Below are positions 49,957 to 56,568 of a DNA stretch of 64,000 nt, one piece after another (position 1 is the first letter of the stretch; each line of letters opens with the position of its first letter). Origin of the DNA: JAAXHB01 sp965214945 (GTDB taxonomy: Bacteria; Actinomycetota; Acidimicrobiia; Acidimicrobiales; Aldehydirespiratoraceae); the NCBI GenBank assembly GCA_965214945.1, contig OZ244029.1, positions 2,232,001-2,296,000 of the forward strand, given 5' to 3'. Made by a program: the position numbers and the translations under genes. The notes below the pieces were generated by a model that saw only the letters and a program-made list of their open reading frames with translations, ran no database searches and was not told the DNA's origin.

Positions 49957-51135
49957 TCAACGGGCCGACACCTTGATGCGGGGCCGCTTCGGCTCTATGC
50001 GGGGCCGCTTCGGCCGCTTCGTATAGAGCCCGTAGTTTTGTGTGTAGCGCCCGTAGTTGTAGTAGGCGGCGCAGGCACCCTCTGAGGAGACCATGCACGT
50101 GCCTATGGGTGTCTCGGGGGTGCAAGCGGTGCCGAACACCTTGCACTCCCAGGGCCGCAGCGCACCCTTGAGCACTTCTCCGCACTGGCAGGCCTTGGGA
50201 TCGGCCACCCTCAGGCCGGGCACGTCGAAGCGCATCTCGGCGTCCCAGTCGGCCAGTTCCGGCGCCAGGGCCAGTGCGCTCTGGGCGATGAAGCCGAGAC
50301 CCCGCCACTCGAAATGGGGGCGGATGACGAAGGCTTTCCTCAGCAGCTCCAACGCCCTGGGATTGCCAGCCTCTGTCACCACCCGGCGGTACTGGTTCTC
50401 AACCTCGCATCGGCCCTCGTCAAGCTGACGCAGCAGCATGGCGACGCCTTGGAGGATGTCGACAGGCTCGAAGCCGGCAGTCACCAGAGGACGCCCGTAT
50501 TGCATGGGCACGAAACGGTAGGGCAGCGTGCCGATGATCGTGGAAACATGGCCGGGACCCAGGAACCCGTCGAGCTCGAGACCGGGCGAGTCGAGGATGG
50601 CCTTGAGCGGCGGAACGATGGTCACGTGATTGCAGAAGACGCTGAAGTTGCCGACTCCTCGGGCCCGGGCCGCCAGCACGGTAGCGGCGGTGGCCGGTGC
50701 GGTGGTCTCGAATCCGACCGCCAAGAACACCACCTCCCGCTCGGGCTCGCGTTCGGCTAGCTCCAGAGCGTCCAGCGGCGAGTACACGACCCGAACGTCG
50801 GCACCTCGGGCCTTGGCCTCGACGAGAGTGGACGACCCGCCCGGCACGCGCAGCATGTCGCCGAAGCAGCACATGGTCACTCCGGGTGCGGAGGCGACGG
50901 AGACGGCATCATCGACCCGGCCCATGGGGATGACGCAGACCGGGCATCCCGGCCCGTGGATCAGTTCGATGCTCTCAGGAAGCAGGGCCTCGATGCCGTG
51001 GCGGTAAATGGCGTGAGTGTGGCCTCCGCAGACCTCCATGAACTTGCGGCGAGGCTGCTCCTGGGCCATGCCTGCGATCTCGCCCAGCAGGATCCGGGCT
51101 GCTTCAGGATCGCGGTATTCGTCGATGTATTTCAC
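49957..51135 (-). CDS. hypD: HypD, iron-cyanide assembly protein
   Basis: 392 residues from GTG 51135, which overlaps the SIS-gene stop (GTGA). Signatures are FMEVCGGHTHAIYRHG, HGPGCPVCVIPMG, MCCFGDMLRVPGG and GFETTAPATAATVL. The C-terminal Cys cluster CQCGEVLKGALRPWEC with GTCMVSSEGACAAYYNYG binds the 4Fe-4S cluster. HypD with HypC holds the iron that receives CN and CO. The protein ends in a basic tail with a repeated KRPRIEP/KRPRIK unit. The upstream in-frame ATG at 51222 lies inside the SIS gene and is not needed. Confidence 0.95.
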   Translation of the reverse strand: MKYIDEYRDPEAARILLGEIAGMAQEQPRRKFMEVCGGHTHAIYRHGIEALLPESIELIHGPGCPVCVIPMGRVDDAVSVASAPGVTMCCFGDMLRVPGGSSTLVEAKARGADVRVVYSPLDALELAEREPEREVVFLAVGFETTAPATAATVLAARARGVGNFSVFCNHVTIVPPLKAILDSPGLELDGFLGPGHVSTIIGTLPYRFVPMQYGRPLVTAGFEPVDILQGVAMLLRQLDEGRCEVENQYRRVVTEAGNPRALELLRKAFVIRPHFEWRGLGFIAQSALALAPELADWDAEMRFDVPGLRVADPKACQCGEVLKGALRPWECKVFGTACTPETPIGTCMVSSEGACAAYYNYGRYTQNYGLYTKRPKRPRIEPKRPRIKVSAR

Positions 51136-52247
51136 GGCTCGGGCCGAATCAGGTCGCACAGTTCGGTGATGAGAGCGGCCTGGGCCTCCTGGATCCGATG
51201 CACCGAGTCTGAGTCGACGCAAAGGCAGTGATCAACGCTGGAGAGGCCGCGCATTGAGCCGCCCCCGTAGCCGCTGATGCCCACAGCGGTCGTCCGCAGC
51301 GCTGCGGCCCGGTCGAAGGCCGCCAGCAGGTTGGCCGACGCGCCGCTGGTGCTGCAACCGATCAGCACGTCACCGGCCCGGGCCAGAGCTTCGAGCTGGC
51401 GGCTGAACAGCCGCTCGGCGCCGAGATCGTTGGCCATCGCAGACAGCACCGCGTAGTCGGCGGCCAGGCAGTGGGCGGGAACCCCCCGAGCCTCCAACAG
51501 CCGGGCGAGACGGGCCGCGTCGGTGGCGCTGCCTCCGTTGCCCATGGTGAGCACCCGGCCCCCCTTGCCGACTGCACCGGCCACTGCAGCAGCCGCAGCA
51601 CGAAGCGCATCCCGGTTGGCCCGCAGCGCGGCCTCGGCCAGCAGCTTGGACTTTGCCTGCTTCGACCGGGCCGAGACGGCCAGAGCTGCCCGCAGGCTGG
51701 CCTCGTCCTGTTCGCCGGCATCGAGGAACGGATACAAGAAACCAGTGGAATCGCCGCCAGGGGCGGCGATTCCTCCCACCAGGCCCGGATGCTCCAAGGC
51801 GACCTGGACCAGCTCCCACAACAGGTGGTAGCCGATCATCACCTCGGCATCGGTGAGGTCGGCGGCCGGGATCCAAAGGTGTGCCGGCCGGCCGTCGGGC
51901 GATCCGATGAGGAGGTGGCAGTAGCCGGGCCGCTCGGCGGCAGTCAGCTGCTCGGGGCCGGCCACTGCTGCTGGCAGGGGCCGGGCTCCGGCGATCACGG
52001 GGTGGACGAACTCGACGGCCACATGATGGGCGTGGTCGTCGCGGCCCGGGGCCCGCACCACCAGGCGCCCGCCATCCGTGAACACCCGGGCCAGCTTCAA
52101 CGCCGCGTCGACGGGGTGGCGCGTGCAGTCGATCGCGGTCACAGCCGCACCCGCCACAGCCGCACCGGTCATGGCCGCGCCTGTCATGGTCGCACCGGTC
52201 ATGGCCGCGCCGGTCATGGCCGCACCGGTCATGGCCGCGCCTGTCAC
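51132..52247 (-). CDS. SIS-domain (GmhA-like) protein with N-terminal pentapeptide repeat
   Basis: 371 residues from GTG 52247, which overlaps the hypC stop (GTGA). Residues 1-35 are six or seven copies of an MTGAA-type unit encoded by a 15-base tandem repeat. About 36-170 is an uncharacterised domain with His/Asp residues (GRDDHAHHVAVEFVHP). The C-terminal SIS domain (about 190-365) has GRVLTMGNGGSATDAARL and DVLIGCSTSGASANLL, as in phosphoheptose isomerase. SIS proteins of this kind occur in actinobacterial hydrogenase operons, I believe between hypC and hypD as here. Its reaction is unknown. A GTG at 52142 would omit the repeat. Confidence 0.85.
   Translation of the reverse strand: MTGAAMTGAAMTGAAMTGATMTGAAMTGAAVAGAAVTAIDCTRHPVDAALKLARVFTDGGRLVVRAPGRDDHAHHVAVEFVHPVIAGARPLPAAVAGPEQLTAAERPGYCHLLIGSPDGRPAHLWIPAADLTDAEVMIGYHLLWELVQVALEHPGLVGGIAAPGGDSTGFLYPFLDAGEQDEASLRAALAVSARSKQAKSKLLAEAALRANRDALRAAAAAVAGAVGKGGRVLTMGNGGSATDAARLARLLEARGVPAHCLAADYAVLSAMANDLGAERLFSRQLEALARAGDVLIGCSTSGASANLLAAFDRAAALRTTAVGISGYGGGSMRGLSSVDHCLCVDSDSVHRIQEAQAALITELCDLIRPEP
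52141..52247 (-). repeat. 15-base tandem repeat encoding (MTGAA)n
   Basis: Six to seven copies of ATGACCGGYGCGGCC, with small variations, at the start of the SIS-domain gene. Copy number is likely to vary by replication slippage; each gain or loss stays in frame, so it would only lengthen or shorten the N-terminal tail. Confidence 0.9.
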
Positions 52248-52570
52248 GACGGGTCCGCAACGAGAGTCTCGAGTTCACGGCGGTCCGAGTGGGACGGCTC
52301 TTTCTCGTGGGGTGTCGAGGCGAACGCCCGGACTTCGTCGTCATACTCCGAGCCGAGTCGGCGCATGAAGTCGAGCGTCCGTATCGCCTCGTCCTCGTCG
52401 ATTATGGCCAGAGCGAACCCGACGTGGAGCAACACCCAGTCGCCCATAGACAGCTCGTCGTCGACCATGATGGTGTTGACCTGACGGCTGACACCCTCAA
52501 CATCGACGGTCGCGGTGTGCGAGACGGCTGAGCTGATCTCAACCACCCGGGCCGGGATCCCCACACACAT
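52244..52570 (-). CDS. hypC: HypC/HupF hydrogenase chaperone
   Basis: 108 residues. MCVGIPARVVEI gives the essential Cys2, and the beta-barrel core contains VSRQVNTIMVDDELSMGDWVLLHVGFALAIID with the conserved His and the G-D-W/Y-V-LxHxGFA motif. It binds HypD and then the large-subunit precursor to deliver the Fe(CN)2CO unit. The C-terminal about 30 residues are an acidic/Ser-rich extension beyond the usual length. The ATG overlaps the upstream ATPase stop (TGATG). Confidence 0.95.
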   Translation of the reverse strand: MCVGIPARVVEISSAVSHTATVDVEGVSRQVNTIMVDDELSMGDWVLLHVGFALAIIDEDEAIRTLDFMRRLGSEYDDEVRAFASTPHEKEPSHSDRRELETLVADPS

Positions 52571-53460
52571 CAGCGGCCTACCTCAGCTCGGCCGACCTCG
52601 GCTCCTGGCCGGCACCCTGATGTGAGCAGCCGGTCGATGACCTCTGCCACCACCGCGACTACGGGCTCACCGCCGCGATAGTCGAGCAGCGGAACCGAGG
52701 CCGCATCGGCGTCCAGGACGGCGTCACACCAGCCAATGGCACCCAGCATCTCGAGGCCGTGGCGGCGGCAGAACTCCTCGATGGCGGCGACTTCGGCCTC
52801 GGTGCGACACTTGTTGGCCACTACGGCCACCCTGTCGATGGTCGTCTCAGCGGCCAGCCGCGCCTGGAGCCGGACGGCTTCCAGCGAGCGGTAATACGGC
52901 TCGGCCATCAGCAGCAGCACATCGGCGTGTCGGGCCGTGCCCCGGCTGAGATGCTCCGGGGAGGCTTCGAGGTCGAGGATGGTTATCAGGTTCTCTTCCG
53001 TGGCGAGGTCGGCCAGCAGCGCGCTAACAGTCGCATGAGCCGCGCACAAGCACCCCTCATCGGCGTGCTCGGCCGCGCCCATCCGCATCACGCTCACGCC
53101 GTCGGGCGCAGGCGCCGCGTAGCGGCTGAGAACTTCGTCCACCGGCGCGCTCAGGGCAGGCCCGCTGAAACGGCGCGACACCAGATGCTGGGGAAGGCAG
53201 GCCGGCTCTGCGGACTGCGCAGTCACGCCCAGGGCGGAATGAAGATTGGGGCTGCTGTCGCCGTCTATCGCCACCACGCGGTGCCCAGACCGTGCGAGCA
53301 GACGGGCCGCGGTGGCGCAGAACGTGGTCTTGCCAGCGCCTCCCTTGCCGGCCACAGCCACTCTCAGCGCCGTCGGAGCCTGCCAATCGCCCGTTGGAGC
53401 CTGCTGACCGCGGTGACGCCCGGACTTCTCAGACGCCTCGCGAGTCGCCAAAGCTCTCAT
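52570..53460 (-). CDS. CooC-like nickel-insertase ATPase with CxC motif
   Basis: 296 residues. After a polar N-terminus (1-30) come Walker A VAGKGGAGKTTFCATAARLL, IDGDSSPNLHSALGV, the CxC site ADEGCLCAAHATVSALL, the switch LDLEASPEHLSRG and MAEPYYRSLEAVRLQ, then VVANKCRTE. Closely parallels the 48000 paralogue and CooC. It is encoded directly before hypC with a 1-base overlap and after the PadR gene (ATGA overlap), so it is embedded in the hyp operon. It probably moves nickel (or another metal) to the hydrogenase large subunit, or to the chaperones. Confidence 0.87.
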   Translation of the reverse strand: MRALATREASEKSGRHRGQQAPTGDWQAPTALRVAVAGKGGAGKTTFCATAARLLARSGHRVVAIDGDSSPNLHSALGVTAQSAEPACLPQHLVSRRFSGPALSAPVDEVLSRYAAPAPDGVSVMRMGAAEHADEGCLCAAHATVSALLADLATEENLITILDLEASPEHLSRGTARHADVLLLMAEPYYRSLEAVRLQARLAAETTIDRVAVVANKCRTEAEVAAIEEFCRRHGLEMLGAIGWCDAVLDADAASVPLLDYRGGEPVVAVVAEVIDRLLTSGCRPGAEVGRAEVGR

Positions 53461-53843
53461 CGCCGTGAACGGTCGGATGCGGCCTCGAAGCAGTCGAGCG
53501 CCGCCGACAGGCCGTCGCGGATCCCGCGCAGCGTCCGTCCCGCCTCGATCGCCGCGTCCTGGCCGGAGTCAGAGAGCGTGTACACGCGCCGATCAGGCCC
53601 GCTGTTGGAGGGCTCCCACCGCGATGTGACCAAACCCCGCCTATCCATGGTGCGCAGAGTTCGGTACACGCCCGCCAGATCTGCCTGCAAGTCCTGGCGC
53701 ACAGTCTCGAAGAGTTCGTACCCGTGGGAGCTGCCCGCCTCGTGAAGAGCCAGCAGCAGGAACGATTTGAGGAACCGCCGGGGCAGGCCGGCGCCGGCAC
53801 CCGAGGCCCGCCTGGCGCTCACCGACTGCGTCTCAGTGGGCAT
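53457..53843 (-). CDS. PadR-family transcriptional regulator
   Basis: 128 residues from ATG 53843. The winged-helix core is FLLLALHEAGSSHGYELFETV...LQADLAGVYRTLRTMDRRGLV...RRVYTLSDSGQDA, the typical PadR pattern, followed by a C-terminal dimerisation helix (ALDCFEAASDRSRR). It lies inside the hyp operon (11-base overlap with the gene before, ATGA overlap with the ATPase after). It is therefore probably an autoregulated controller of hydrogenase expression. The inducer is unknown; redox or metal signals would fit. Confidence 0.85.
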   Translation of the reverse strand: MPTETQSVSARRASGAGAGLPRRFLKSFLLLALHEAGSSHGYELFETVRQDLQADLAGVYRTLRTMDRRGLVTSRWEPSNSGPDRRVYTLSDSGQDAAIEAGRTLRGIRDGLSAALDCFEAASDRSRR

Positions 53844-54234
53844 GGTCGTGCCCGGAGCCCGCTTGTCGGTGGACGAGACACGCCTCGGCCTCATCGGCTG
53901 ACGCGTGGCACCAGCAGTCTGCGCTGCACTCGCCGTGCGCCGGTCGGGTGAGATCAGCGAATGCCTCAGAAAACTCGCGGGCGCCCTGCTCCAGCCCGAA
54001 CTCCGACAGCGCGTACCAGTCGCCGTCCCTGACCAGATAGCCCTCAACCGCCAGACGGTCCAAGTAGGTAAGTCCGACCGCGGCGTCAACGCCCAGGAAC
54101 CGCTCGATCAGGCCCGGATCGACGAGATCGCCGAAACCCTCGCCTCTCAGCCAATACATCACCTGGAGGATCTCGCTGCGCCAGTAGAGAGCGGCCAGCG
54201 CATCCGACTTGGGCGCCGACGCGGTCGATGTCAT
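53833..54234 (-). CDS. Winged-helix-like protein with Cys/His-rich C-terminus
   Basis: 133 residues. The first about 95 look like a small helix-turn-helix/wing fold (AALYWRSEILQVMYWLRGEG, YLDRLAVEGYLVRDGDWYAL). The tail has HGECSADCWCHASADEAEAC and ends with HRQAGSGHDHAH, about four Cys and six His in 35 residues. Such a tail should bind a transition metal; between CooC-like ATPases and hyp genes nickel is a natural candidate. It may be a nickel-dependent co-regulator of PadR or a metallochaperone substituting for HypA. No family recognised. Confidence 0.7.
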   Translation of the reverse strand: MTSTASAPKSDALAALYWRSEILQVMYWLRGEGFGDLVDPGLIERFLGVDAAVGLTYLDRLAVEGYLVRDGDWYALSEFGLEQGAREFSEAFADLTRPAHGECSADCWCHASADEAEACLVHRQAGSGHDHAH

Positions 54235-54253
54235 CTCACCGCCGTCGGCGAGG

Positions 54254-54517
54254 TCACGAACCGGTGCCGAGTCGTTCGGCCTTGGTCGCCAACCCCTCCA
54301 GCGCTCCGGCTATCCCGGTGAGCTGCTCGTTGACCCGCGTCACGGACGGCCCGACCGAAGCGCACTGTGTCTCGATGGCCCTGACCCCGAAGGTCACCTT
54401 GGCGAGGTTCTGCGAGATTCGGTTGAGCGAACGGGCGATGGCGATGAGATAGCCCGCCAGCACGGCCACCAGAATAACTATCTCGACCACGGTGAGAACA
54501 ATAAGAACGGAGCGCAT
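54254..54517 (-). CDS. Small single-helix membrane protein C
   Basis: 87 residues: hydrophobic helix VLIVLTVVEIVILVAVLAGY at the N-terminus, then a soluble helical tail (SLNRISQNLAKVTFGVRAIE) with one Cys (about residue 52) and heptad-like spacing. Resembles membrane protein A (43085-43315) in length and in the N-R-S-L/L-N-R-I segment right after the helix. The ATG overlaps the upstream gene stop by one base. Potential anchor or scaffold for the membrane-associated hydrogenase. Confidence 0.7.
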   Translation of the reverse strand: MRSVLIVLTVVEIVILVAVLAGYLIAIARSLNRISQNLAKVTFGVRAIETQCASVGPSVTRVNEQLTGIAGALEGLATKAERLGTGS

Positions 54518-54807
54518 CAGCCTGCCTTTGGTGCGGCTTCCGTGTCGGCGCCGGCGGCGACCTGATCGAGGAAAGCGTCGTGGCGAAGCGCCTCTTCGGT
54601 CAACCCGTCAAGGCGAACCGTGGTCTGGTGCAGCATCCAGGTGGTGGCCGTGTTGCGGGCCACCTTCTTGCCCGTCTCCCAGATGGCCGCCGAGCCGGCC
54701 TCGATGCGCCGAACCAACCGGTAGAAGATCTGCAGCAGCACGGTGGTTGCGACCGCCACCACCAGACCCAAACCCAGAGTCATCCACCACAGGGCGTTCG
54801 TGCTCAC
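54517..54807 (-). CDS. Small single-helix membrane protein D
   Basis: 96 residues. ALWWMTLGLGLVVAVATTVLL forms one membrane helix, followed by a basic/aromatic stretch (QIFYRLVRRIEAGSAAIWET) and an amphipathic tail (VRLDGLTEEALRHDAFLDQV). No cysteines. The hydrophobic start MSTNALWWM recalls membrane protein B (MWLWW). Part of the same transcript as protein C and the hyp genes. Confidence 0.7.
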   Translation of the reverse strand: MSTNALWWMTLGLGLVVAVATTVLLQIFYRLVRRIEAGSAAIWETGKKVARNTATTWMLHQTTVRLDGLTEEALRHDAFLDQVAAGADTEAAPKAG

Positions 54808-54903
54808 TCTTTGGTCCTCACAGGTTCGCTCCTTGCTGTCGGGGCCTTCGCCTTTCGCTCTTGGCTGTTCGGCGCTCGCCTTTCGGCGCTCACTATCCAG
54901 CGC

Positions 54904-55173
54904 TCACTGTTGGGCTTCGGCTTCAAGGTGCTTTGAAGCCAGATGTCGTCTTACGGCTGCTGCGCCGTCGGTTATGCGCTCTATGGCACCGTTGACGTGG
55001 TTGACGGCCCACAGCGGCTCGGTGTTGCCGTGAGACTCCGTGAGCCGAGCGAGGATCGCCTCAGCGGTTGTGGCCGCACGGCGGGCACCGCTGATCATCA
55101 GCAGCAAGAGCACGACGACGGCGACGACGATCACGCCGCCCACCACGTACCCGATGATCCATCCTGTTGACAC
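54904..55173 (-). CDS. Small single-helix membrane protein E
   Basis: 89 residues from GTG 55173. One long helix (IIGYVVGGVIVVAVVVLLLL) then a soluble helical tail (ARRAATTAEAILARLTESHG...VNHVNGAIERITDGAAAVRR). First gene of the minus-strand hyp operon, divergent from hhyS. A start at 55215 would add 14 polar residues that overlap the promoter region. With proteins C and D it forms a trio of membrane-anchored helical proteins transcribed opposite the hydrogenase structural genes. Confidence 0.65.
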   Translation of the reverse strand: MSTGWIIGYVVGGVIVVAVVVLLLLMISGARRAATTAEAILARLTESHGNTEPLWAVNHVNGAIERITDGAAAVRRHLASKHLEAEAQQ

Positions 55174-55326
55174 GTGACCCCCATGGGTCGGAGACTGCGC
55201 AGAAGCTGACACCACAGCTTAGGCCGATCATCGGGCTAGATGCGATCCGCACTTAGCGGCTAGCATGCGTTGGGCGAAGCATCACAGCTTGCGCCCACAG
55301 CGGTGGCACATCCGGGAGGCTCGCTG
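55174..55326. promoter_or_regulatory. Divergent promoter region of the hydrogenase locus
   Basis: 153 bases separate the start of the hyp/membrane-protein operon (55173, minus) from hhyS (55327, plus). Promoters for both operons must lie here or in the beginning of the genes. I see no convincing sigma-70 consensus; the AT-richer stretch is around 55215-55265. GGGAGG eight bases before the hhyS ATG is the ribosome-binding site. PadR (53457-53843) is the obvious candidate binder. Confidence 0.6.
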
Positions 55327-56562
55327 ATGACTCAATACACAAAGGTTGTGCCGTGGTCGGCGCACGGCGAGATCGAGGCCAAGCCTGTAACCACCGACCC
55401 GGACAACCCTTTCGCCCCGGTGGCGCTGCGCAGCCGCCGCCGTCCCAAACGCTCCGACACCGTGTCTCAAGGCCCGCTCGAGAAGGCGTATCTGTTCTGG
55501 ATCGTGGGAGCGAGCTGCGACGGCTGCACCATCGCGGTGGCAGGTGCCACCCATCCTCCGGTGGAGGATCTCCTCAACGGCCGGGTGCCGGGACTTCCCC
55601 GGATCGAGCTGATACACACCGTGCTTTCGGTGGAGTCCGGCCCCGAGTGGGTCGAGAACCTCCGCCTGGCGTCTGAGGGGAAGCTGGACGCGCCCTACAT
55701 CATCGCCTGGGAGGGGTCGATCATGGACGAGACCGTCTCAGGCGACCACGGCTACTGGATGGGTTTGGGCGAGGATCCGGCCGACGGCCGCCAGATCACC
55801 AGCTTGGAGTGGCTCGACCGCATGGCCCCGGGCGCTGCCGCCGTGCTGGCCATCGGGACTTGCGCCTGCTGGGGCGGCATCCCGGCCGCGCAAGGCAACC
55901 CCACCAACGCCATGGGGGTGATGGATCATCTGGGCAAGGACTACCGATCGGCGCTGGGGTTGCCGGTGGTCAACATTCCGGGCTGCTCACCTATCGGCGA
56001 CAACATCACCGAGACGGCGGCCGCGGCGCTGCTGTTCCTCAACGGCCTGGCGCCGCTTCCCGAGTTCGACGAGCTGGGGCGGCCCGCCTGGCTGTTCACG
56101 GAGACCGTTCACCGTCACTGCCCCCGAGCCGGGTACTACGAGGAGGGTGTGTTCGCCCACAGCTACGGCGACAAGGAATGCCTGGTGGAGCTGGGTTGCT
56201 GGGGGCCGGTCGTGCAGTGCAACATCGCCGAGCGGGGCATCGTGGACGGTCACGGAGGCTGCATGAACATGGGCGGGATTTGCATCGGATGCACGATGCC
56301 GGGGTTCCCGGACAAGTTCTCCCCGATCTACGAACGCCCGCCGGGTGCCTTGCTGTCCACCAACACCAACCGGGTGATGGGCTCGTTCGTGCGGCGCCTG
56401 CGCCGGCTGTCGCAGACCGACAAAATGCGATCGCCTCGCTGGGACGGCACACGCGACCTCCCCAGCGGCTGGGGCCGTTACAAGACCCAGCCGGTCGGCG
56501 CCGAGCGCCTCATCCACCGGCTCTACGCACGCAAGCAGCACTCACATGAGGGAGGCCACTGA
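55327..56562 (+). CDS. hhyS: [NiFe]-hydrogenase small subunit, group 1h-like
   Basis: 411 residues, no Tat signal peptide. Proximal-cluster Cys are C64 and C67 (GASCDGCTIA), with GTCACWGG and NIPGCSP downstream. The distal cluster ligands are in CPRAGYYEEG, VELGCWGPVVQCN and GGCMNMGGICIGCTMPGFPDKF. The sequence pattern follows the actinobacterial high-affinity hydrogenase (HhyS). As I recall, the fourth proximal ligand there is Asp (CDGD) while here it is Cys. It relays electrons from the NiFe site of HhyL towards the quinone pool. Polar N-terminus of about 45 residues. Followed by hhyL after 6 bases. Confidence 0.95.
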   Translation: MTQYTKVVPWSAHGEIEAKPVTTDPDNPFAPVALRSRRRPKRSDTVSQGPLEKAYLFWIVGASCDGCTIAVAGATHPPVEDLLNGRVPGLPRIELIHTVLSVESGPEWVENLRLASEGKLDAPYIIAWEGSIMDETVSGDHGYWMGLGEDPADGRQITSLEWLDRMAPGAAAVLAIGTCACWGGIPAAQGNPTNAMGVMDHLGKDYRSALGLPVVNIPGCSPIGDNITETAAAALLFLNGLAPLPEFDELGRPAWLFTETVHRHCPRAGYYEEGVFAHSYGDKECLVELGCWGPVVQCNIAERGIVDGHGGCMNMGGICIGCTMPGFPDKFSPIYERPPGALLSTNTNRVMGSFVRRLRRLSQTDKMRSPRWDGTRDLPSGWGRYKTQPVGAERLIHRLYARKQHSHEGGH

Positions 56563-56568
56563 CCGGCT

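Noticed and set aside
52141..52247. CRISPR-like array
   Set aside because: Units are 15 bases, contiguous and without spacers, and are translated as MTGAA repeats.
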